NCBI GenBank assembly: GCA_003008705.1
Contig: PDUO01000069.1
Location: 158,776 to 222,775 of the forward strand
Reading direction: 5' to 3'
Source: Pezicula radicicola
Lineage: Eukaryota > Ascomycota > Leotiomycetes > Helotiales > Dermateaceae
Length of the DNA stretch: 64,000 bases
Under the pieces are notes generated by a model. The model was not told where the DNA came from. It did not search any database and saw only the letters and a list, made by a program, of their open reading frames with translations. Below, in pieces: positions 56,252 to 64,000 of this stretch. The translations under genes and the position numbers were made by a program. Position 1 is the first letter of the stretch, and the number at the start of each line of letters is the position of its first letter.

Positions 56252-58064
56252 TTATTGCTTATTACTGGCACGCTTGGTGATTCGACAGTAGAAGTCTTGC
56301 AACTTCACAAAACCGCAATTGAAGGACTTGAAAGCTTTCCCCGTATCGTCGTAAATAATGTTAAAGTCGTAATTCCTGACTAGTTGTGGGATGACCTTGC
56401 TAATCTCTATCAAAGAGATATTCTTGCCTACGCAAGTGCGAGATCCGGAGCCAAACTGTAGAATAGGTTGTATCAGCCTGCGAAAATATACCATAGAGGT
56501 TTGTCAAGGGGTGGTCTTTTAATATACCGGAATATAGTACTTGTCTATTTGGGACGTGAGATCTTTAGATTCCAGCCATCGTTCCGGCCTGAATTCCTTG
56601 GCGTCTGGGCCAAATACTGTTTTGTTCGCATGGGCAACCCAGGGGTTTATACTGACAACAGTCTGATACCAGTCAGAACGTAGTAGAAACGGTTGTAGAG
56701 GGTACTTTACTCCTTCCGGAAAGAACACTCCGCACAGAACCGTGCCGCCCTTGGGAACGACTCTCTCAAACTGGAAGCCAGCTGCTGGATGCACCCGCAT
56801 TGCTTCTTTGATCACGGCTTGCAAGTATGGCATTTTCTGTGCCTCTGCAAAGGTAATTGGATTGGAGATCCCATCGGAAGCCTTCATGTGATCAATTTCA
56901 TTCCGGAGTTTCGAAAGCACATCTGGACTATGGTAGATATAGTAAATGATTGCACTGAGGGTGATACTAGTCGTATCGGAGCCAGCGGCGATATTGTCTC
57001 TGCAAGTACTTGTGACATCCCAGTCAGAATACCTTCCTGAATCTTTTTGTTGAAATTCTGCGAGCCTAGAAAGAAAGTCACCTCTGAAGTCCTTTTCCTC
57101 AGCGGCCGCGTGGGCTAGACGGTCTCTGGCTCTTTGCGCAAATCTGTCTAGCGCCGTTACCCCTTGATTGCCCGAAGAGAGCTTCTTCATCAGTCGGAAA
57201 AGGAATTTGTGTATGCCTGGGTAGATTCCAATCAGGTATAAATAGATCAGGGTACCATGAATGGTGCCCATGATACCTCCTATATCCTTACCCTCGTCGA
57301 GGAAGCCGAGTCGTTCCGCAAACTACTTTGTTTTAGAGACGAGGCTCGCTTCTAAGGGGGCACGACCTTACTGTAATAAGCCCAATAACGTCGAACGCGT
57401 AACACTGCATCCAGTGTCCAATATTTACCGTCTCCCCCACAACTGAAAATTCTTGTAATCTTGTTTCCAACAAAGCAGTGCACTCGTCAACAAACCGCTC
57501 GAATTGCAACAAAGAAGACATTGCGTATAGCGATGCAGTCTTTCGTCTCATTGCTGAGTGAATCTGAGGGTCGCGCGTCGTGAACACGTCCTGGTGTTCT
57601 AGTGGCTCGTCCGGGTCATCACCGCAGGCATAATACTGTGACTGTTCATGGCAACTATAAGTTTGAAGCAAGATGAAGAGTGGGCAAATATACCTTAACA
57701 AATTTTGTCCCAGCACCGTAGATGGTTCTTAAAGCTTCCACATTATCGATGCTGTAGTCATTTGGGCCTAGGCGGACAATGGGACCTAGGATTGTTTTAG
57801 TTTATATGGATTAGCTGGCAAAGAGAAGTTACCATATTTAGCATGCAACTGTATGAGAGTCTGCTCGAAGTCACCGTCGTAACTCCTTCGAAATTTCCAT
57901 AGTCTAGTGAATCTTGCCAGGAAAGGCCCCGGCACAGCCTGTAATGAAGAAAATGCTGCTCGCAGTGCCCGTCTCAGGACGGTGTAGGACAATCCGAGGA
58001 GGAGGATGTGTATTAGTCCCAATTTGTCAGTAGAAAATCGATCTAGCATCGAGGAACTCAACAT
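56252..58064 (-). CDS. Cytochrome P450 monooxygenase (intact)
   Basis: Six exons (58064-57833, 57785-57694, 57641-57372, 57322-56711, 56662-56528, 56455-56252) close to 514 residues. The N-terminus has a membrane anchor (LGLIHILLLGLSYTVLRRAL) and the hinge VPGPFLARFTRLW. The helix I oxygen-binding motif is AAGSDTTS, helix K has ExxR as KEAMRVHP, the aromatic region is FRPERW, and the heme loop is FGSGSRTCVGKN with the Cys ligand present. The last exon starts at the heme loop, using the CTACAG acceptor; the alternative CGCAG acceptor 20 bp earlier breaks the frame. It resembles pisatin-demethylase-type fungal P450s. It should be a microsomal enzyme needing NADPH-P450 reductase; the substrate is unknown. 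It is the only whole P450 here, next to a RIP'd retrotransposon. Confidence 0.92.
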
Positions 58065-58447
58065 AGTAACTGACTCTAATCTAACCTATGCAATATATAA
58101 AGGAGTCAATACAATGGATTAGAGGACTACATGTTATTTTTCTAGAGTATAAAGGCTACCCTTCTAGAACTACAAGGTGTACAAGAAACCCCTCTAGACT
58201 ACCCCTCTCCTAAATTAGCAGTGCATAGACCAAGCCAGTTAGTCTTAAACTTGCCATTTCAAAACCAGGACTGGGCCTGGTAAAGCCACATGGAACGGGT
58301 ATATTTCCTAAAACGGGTGAGTGGAGCAAGGAATTATAGGCTTCTTTAGTCTTGAGTCCCGAGAAGCCCCCTTTGCAGTCGATCAAGCTCAGGTCAGACA
58401 ATCAAGCCATTGTGTACAACAACCCTAAAAGACTGCCCTAATCGAAG

Positions 58448-58472
58448 CGTAACAGAGATGAGAGCTGTTACG
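58448..58472. repeat. CGTAACAG ... CTGTTACG inverted repeat at the retrotransposon border
   Basis: CGTAACAG (58448-58455) and CTGTTACG (58465-58472) are exact reverse complements 9 nt apart. TGTTACG and CGTAACA are the kind of ends seen on fungal LTRs (TG...CA), so this may be two LTR ends meeting. Confidence 0.6.
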
Positions 58473-61400
58473 ACGTATTCGCTATTTCTCTAATTGGTCA
58501 ATACGTTAACGAATTGACTAATTAGGTTCCTATTAGTAAAATATATAATGTATTAGCTAATATATTAATATAGTATATTTAGAATTAATAAATTATCTAT
58601 TTTCTATTAATATTATATCTTCTAATACCTTTATTTAATATTATAAAAGACTTTAAAGTATAATAATTAATTTTAAACTATATTAAAATAGATATAACCT
58701 ATATATAGTATTATATAGTAATATAGATAGGTAGTAGATTTAAAAGTATTATATTTATTTAGATTAAGGAAGAAGAGTAAGAGTTTATACTCTATTCTCT
58801 TCTTACCTCTTTATACTCTAGTATATAAACTAGATAACTAAGTAATTATATTATCTAATATAATATAACTCTATCTTACTATTACCTTACTCTTAATCTC
58901 TAAGGTCTATCTACTAGAAACTATATATTTTAATACTCCTACTTAGAACTTAGAGATCTAAATATAAACCTTAGTTTCTTTTACTTTTCTTATCTAACTA
59001 GATCTAGATATTATAATCTAGATATAACTAGTTTCCTTTTATATATTCTTAAAATTAACTAGACTAAGCTACCTTTTAAATTTCTTAAACTTTAGTTAAT
59101 TTAATAACTTTATTATTCTATTAGTAATTATATCTTCTATTAGAATATATTTAATAATAATTCTCTTTTATTTAACTAGGTTATAAGTAAAGTAATAATA
59201 GATATTAATATACTTTAATCTCTTATATATATAAGGATTATAAATCAAGATAAGAGTACTTTAATTATTACTATATACTTTAATAGTCTTTCTATTTCTT
59301 ACTATATACTAAGGATATTCTATATCTCTTAATATTTAAGTAAACTATTAACTAAGCTTAGTACCTAGTACTACTACTATATATTTAGATTTAGTACTTA
59401 AAGTAATTATTAATTTCTACTTATAACTTATATATATAGGTATACTACCGAATAGCTATATAGTTACTCTAGAGATACTCTTTTAGTTAGATTTTAATAA
59501 GACCTAGTTAGTATCTATATATATAATAAGCTTCTAATTATTCTCTAGTTTAAATCTTATTTTCTACTTATATATAGATTAAAGATATTTAAAGAGTCCC
59601 TTTATAATAACCCTATAGTATTTATATAGGTTTATTATAAATTATATAAGGTATCCTACTATAAAATAGATATCTAGTTAAGTATAAACTATTATAAATA
59701 TAATATATCTAAGGGCTTATTAATAGTTTATAATATTTATTTATTTATCTTTATTAGTAGATAGAGATAGTACCTTATATCTATTAATAAGGATATACTT
59801 TCCTTAAGCTTTTATATATTCTATTCTAAGTTACTTTAGTAATAAATTAATATATACTTTCTAATTAAGAAATAGTTCTTAAGTTCTTTAGTTTCTTATT
59901 ATTTATATTTCTAAGATTTACTTAGTTTCACTAAGTAGTATTTTATTAAACTTTAAGTTAAGTTTCTTATTAAACTAATTAATTAGATTTATACTTAAAG
60001 TTATAATAACTATATTATCTATATAAATAAGAATTATAAGTTTATCTTTTATATATATATATAAATATAAGTCTATAAGACTTTATATAAAGCCCTATTT
60101 AATTAGATACTCTTTATATAATAGATTCTAGTCTTATACTAATTACTTTAATTTATATAAACTCTATAGAACTTATAAGGCTTTACCTTTCTTAATACTT
60201 ATACTTTTAGATACTCTTAAATAAAGTCTCTCCTTTATAAATAATTTAATAAATATATTCTTAATATTAAATAAGTAATACTCTAAGTCCTCTATTATAA
60301 TAATTATTAGAAATATCTAAAGTATATTAATTCTTATAGTTAGAGTAAATATTTCCTTATAGTTAATATTATAGACTTAGTTAAAACCTTAGGTAATAAG
60401 TCTTATCTTATATTACTTAAGTAATCTATCTAGTTTCTTCTTAATAGTAAAGACCTATTTTATTAATATAAGATTAGTATCTTTTAGTAATATTTCTTTA
60501 ATCTATATCTTATTCTTATATAATATTATAATTTCTTTATCTATAGTTATTTTTTATTTCTTTCTATAGGTTAGATTATTAACTACCTCTTTATAGTTCT
60601 TTAGAATAAGAACTTTATAAATAATAATAGTTATATATCTAATATTATAATAGTCTTTATTTATTATAACCTAGATAATATCCTTCTAATAGTTCTTCTT
60701 TAACTTCTATAACTTTTATTAGTTTTAACTTATTCTTATAGTTTCTCTCTTTTATACTAGAGTAATTATTACTCTTATAATCTTCTAAAAGGTTCTTCTA
60801 GTATTATTATCCTTTAATTATTTTCTCTTTTTAAAGAATAGTTTACTAGCTTCTACTAGCTTAGTATTAGGAGTATTTTCTATCTTAGTATTATCTTTAA
60901 TACTTAATACTTTATAATTCTCTCTTACTAGTTTAACTAGTAGTTTTAGTTCTTTTTATATTTTAGACTTAATATATACTTATCTTAATAATTAGAGTCT
61001 TATTCTTTTAGATAATAATTTATTTATTTTTTAATTCTTAGATAATAGATAATTCTAGTTCTTTAGTTTTTAGTTAAGGTTATTAACTATATCTAGAATT
61101 TTTAATTTTAACTTTAAATTTAAACCTAAAGTCTCTCTTCTAGATTCTTTATCTTTCTTATCCTTTTCTAATAGATTATTAGTTATAACTAGTATATTTA
61201 GTAATAGTTTAAAGTATAGAATTTTAACTCAAGGTACTATAGTATTTTATAAGGTTTAACTACTAACTTAGAGGTTAGATAACTTTAAATAGTTAGATAA
61301 TACTAGAGTATTATTATTTATTATATTATTTTTCTATAAGTAACTAACTAGTTTTCTTAAAGGTAGATTAATTATTATTTCTTAGTTTCCTATATTATTT

Positions 61401-64000
61401 ATTCTAATCTTTAAATCTATATTTCTATTCTTAGTTTCTTTATTAATATCTATATAGATAAACTACTAAGTATATTCTAAGTCTAGTATATATACTTTAT
61501 ATTACTTATTAGTTTCTAGTATAAACCCTATAAAGACTTCTACTTAGTCTTAATTAACTAGCTTATCTATATATATTCTAGTAGAGTAAGAATTAGAATT
61601 AATCTAGATATAGTATTTCCTTCTCTAAACCTTAAGAGTATTAATAGTTAGTAGCTTTCTTATCTACCCTTCCTTTAGACTAATTTATTCTTTATTTATA
61701 TATATTCTTATTTATATTTAATTTCTTAACTATAAGTTATATTTAATAACTTTATCTTAAAACTTAATTAGTAAATTACTTTCCTTTAAGAGAGTATATA
61801 TTATATTTTTAGATATCTAAATACTCCTCTTAGTTAGTTTATTCTAGTTTAATATATAAGGAATAATAAACTATATCTTACTTCTTTTAGTCCTCTTTTA
61901 TTCTTCTAGAATCTTTATAATCTCTAGTATATTATTTATCTAAACTACTTTAATTTTCTAATTATATTAAAGTTTTATATAAACCTTATATTTATATAAC
62001 TTAGGAATAATCTAGTTTTTAATCTTTATTAGTATTAACTTAGTTCTATAATTAGTATTATTAATAATTTTTATAAATTACTTATTATCTCTTAGAGACT
62101 TTAATAATAGATTATAAATATTTATTAAAATTAGATTATTTAATTCTAACTTATACTCTACTAGTTTTTTATTTATCTTATTCTATATTTTTATTATTTT
62201 ATAAACTTTATATATTAGTAGATTCTTTAGAATAATAATAGACTTCTCTAAGTTTATTATTTTATATAATTAACTAATCTTTTATAAACTAAGATATCTA
62301 AATCTATAGTAGTATAGGATATATCTTTAAATATTTTATTAAATTTAAGCTTATATATATTTATATCTTTTCTTTAGTCTAGAAGTTAACTTATTTCCCT
62401 TATTATCTATTTTCTTAATATTAATAATAAGATTATTCTCTAGATAGTCTTATATTTTAATAGATATAGTAGTTTAAATATATTCTTTATAGATTAAAAC
62501 TTTCTTCTTTAAGTAGATTACCTTATTTAGTTTATATTTATTATAGATTATAGTCTTTTTTAATTTTTTTATTCTTTTAGAGTAGTAGTTATAAATTAAC
62601 TTAATAATATATAATATTAAATAAATATTATTCTTTATTTCTATCTTAAACTATACTATACTATTATATTTAAACTATATATAATTAGAGTTATCTATAA
62701 ATATAAGGTCTTTCTTATAGATTCTTTTATCTAAAAATAAGTTAATACTTAAATTAAGTATATAAAGAGTATTAGAAAGTAAAGTAAGTCTTTTATCTAG
62801 TAATCTTATTTCTATAATACTCTTCTTATCTATATATAACTTTCTACCTTTAACTTTTATAGTTCTTCTCTTTATAACTAAGAGAGATTTTCTAAAAAGT
62901 TTAAATTAGTTAGTTATATATAAAGAGGCCCTAGTATTAGTAATCTAATTATAGAATTCTATTATTTAGATAGAGATCTACTTACTAATAGTTATACTAC
63001 TAAATCTAATAGTCTCTTCTATATCTAATTTATTATTATAGGAATCTAATTTAATTACTACTTCTTTTAATAATAAAAAGTTTAAATCTACTTTTAATCT
63101 AGAGTTTAATTTAATAATATAGTTCTAGCCCTTCTTCTTTAATTTTAAAGACTTTAGTTTTTATTTATTTTCTTATTTCTTTTATTTAGAACTAGCTCTT
63201 AACTTAGGCTTCTAACTCTTATTATAATAATTATACTTTAACCTTAGTTTATTAAAGGTTATTTATTTTCTATTATTAATCTTCTTTATTAGTTAATTAA
63301 TTAGTTTCTTAAATAGATAGTTCTAAGTAAAGTATCTCTTCTTATTATACTTAAAGTAAGTAATATTACTTATATCTAACTCTTTATTAGTATTATTATT
63401 AGATAAGAAGTTCTAATAGTTCTATTAGTTCTTCTTCTTCTTTATTAAAGCTTATATTCTATTCTTAGTAATCTTTTTTATTTATACTTTTTTAATAATA
63501 AGAGTATTTAGTTTCTCTTAGATTATCTTTAAACTATTATTAAGAGAATTAATAATAATAGTATACTCTTTTAAAAGTTCTTAGATTAAATAACTTATTA
63601 TTTTCTCCTTTATTAGAATAGTTTTCTAAGCTAACTTAATTATAATAATCTTCTACTTTTATTCTCTAATCTTAAGTTATTCTTTCTTAATTATTATATT
63701 CTTAAGCTTAAAATTATAGAGTTTCTTCTTATTTTCTTAATCTATATATTAGACTTTAAATTCTCTTAAATAAACTAAAGGTAAATTACTATATATAAAT
63801 TAGTATTTAAAGATAATAAAGTATATATTAGATAATTAGATAAATTAATTACTAAGGAAGAAAGAGGTAAAAGGTAAACTCTTTTTATATATATATAGAA
63901 TTACCTTATTAATAGTCTACTAGTATATAACTAATTATATACTAGAAACTATAATAGATAATATTTCTAAATAGTCTCTTATTAGATATTCCTTTCTTAG
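58466..64000 (-). mobile_element. RIP-degraded Ty1/copia-type LTR retrotransposon (continues past the window)
   Basis: More than 5.5 kb of extreme AT content with stops in all frames. On the minus strand the domains still read in copia order. A gag zinc-knuckle ghost lies at 63201-63240 (YNYYNKS*KPKLR, where Cys TGT became Tyr TAT). Reverse transcriptase is at 60001-60045 (KDKLIILIYIDNIVIIT, from YVDD by G-to-A changes). RNase H is at about 59390-59550 (LIIYIDTN*VLLKSN, KSISRVTI*LFGSIPIYI, LSTKSKYIVV), in which the Trp of the DADW motif is a TAG. All changes fit C:G to T:A mutation. The left end begins TGTTACGACG at 58466. Sequence near 58740-58930 resembles 63855-63965 (AAGGAAGAA..., TACTAGAAACTATA), as expected for two decayed LTRs. 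Confidence 0.85.

Noticed and set aside
1..64000. CRISPR arrays, riboswitches, bacterial operons, tRNA or rRNA genes
   Set aside because: Nothing of these kinds could be recognised by eye; a tRNAscan run would be needed to exclude tRNAs fully.

Overview
This is eukaryotic DNA from a filamentous ascomycete (Pezizomycotina). Genes carry short introns of about 50-90 bp with GT..AG ends and CTAAC/TACTAAT-like branch points. The protein families are typical of moulds: a NACHT-type NLR, SUR7-like membrane protein, Ctr copper transporter, FRE reductase, Atg22-like permease and P450s. Ordinary DNA alternates with very AT-rich blocks that look mutated by RIP (repeat-induced point mutation, C:G to T:A). 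I cannot name the genus.

Layout. 1-5.9 kb: the 3' part of an ankyrin-ZZ gene, a WD40 relic and an intact zinc-type alcohol dehydrogenase. 6.4-20 kb: a gene graveyard with three P450 relics (6.5, 14.2-15.5 and 15.9-16.5 kb), a carboxylesterase with two in-frame stops and a hairpin, one intact secreted carboxylesterase, and several relics I could not place. 20.4-24.5 kb: a SUR7-like gene, a relic of an NRPS carrier domain and a hypothetical gene. 25.6-29.3 kb: a broken C2H2-like gene and an intact NLR with an N-terminal alpha/beta-hydrolase (SesB-like) domain. 31-35.7 kb: an amidase relic, then a divergent copper transporter / metalloreductase pair. 37.8-45.9 kb: an Atg22-like permease, a truncated alkylsulfatase, a sugar transporter and a broken polyol dehydrogenase. 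46.5-48.8 kb: a small TIR element and a secreted DUF1593 protein. 51.1-58.1 kb: an NmrA-like relic, an ALDH-like gene divergent from a LigB/DODA-type dioxygenase, and an intact six-exon P450. 58.47 kb to the end: a RIP-ruined Ty1/copia retrotransposon read on the minus strand.

How the genes work together (inference). The Fre/Ctr pair forms a copper (or iron) uptake module: the reductase makes the reduced ion and the Ctr channel imports it. The ALDH-like gene, the dioxygenase and the P450 could form a small aromatic-modifying locus. The sugar transporter and polyol dehydrogenase relic suggest a former sugar-alcohol locus. The NRPS, P450, amidase and esterase relics suggest one or more dead secondary-metabolite loci. 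The mix of NLR genes, relics and RIP'd transposons is what a dispensable, repeat-rich (for example subtelomeric) segment would look like.

Exon borders were placed by eye from splice consensus and reading frame. Complete models close in frame with stop codons, except where noted.
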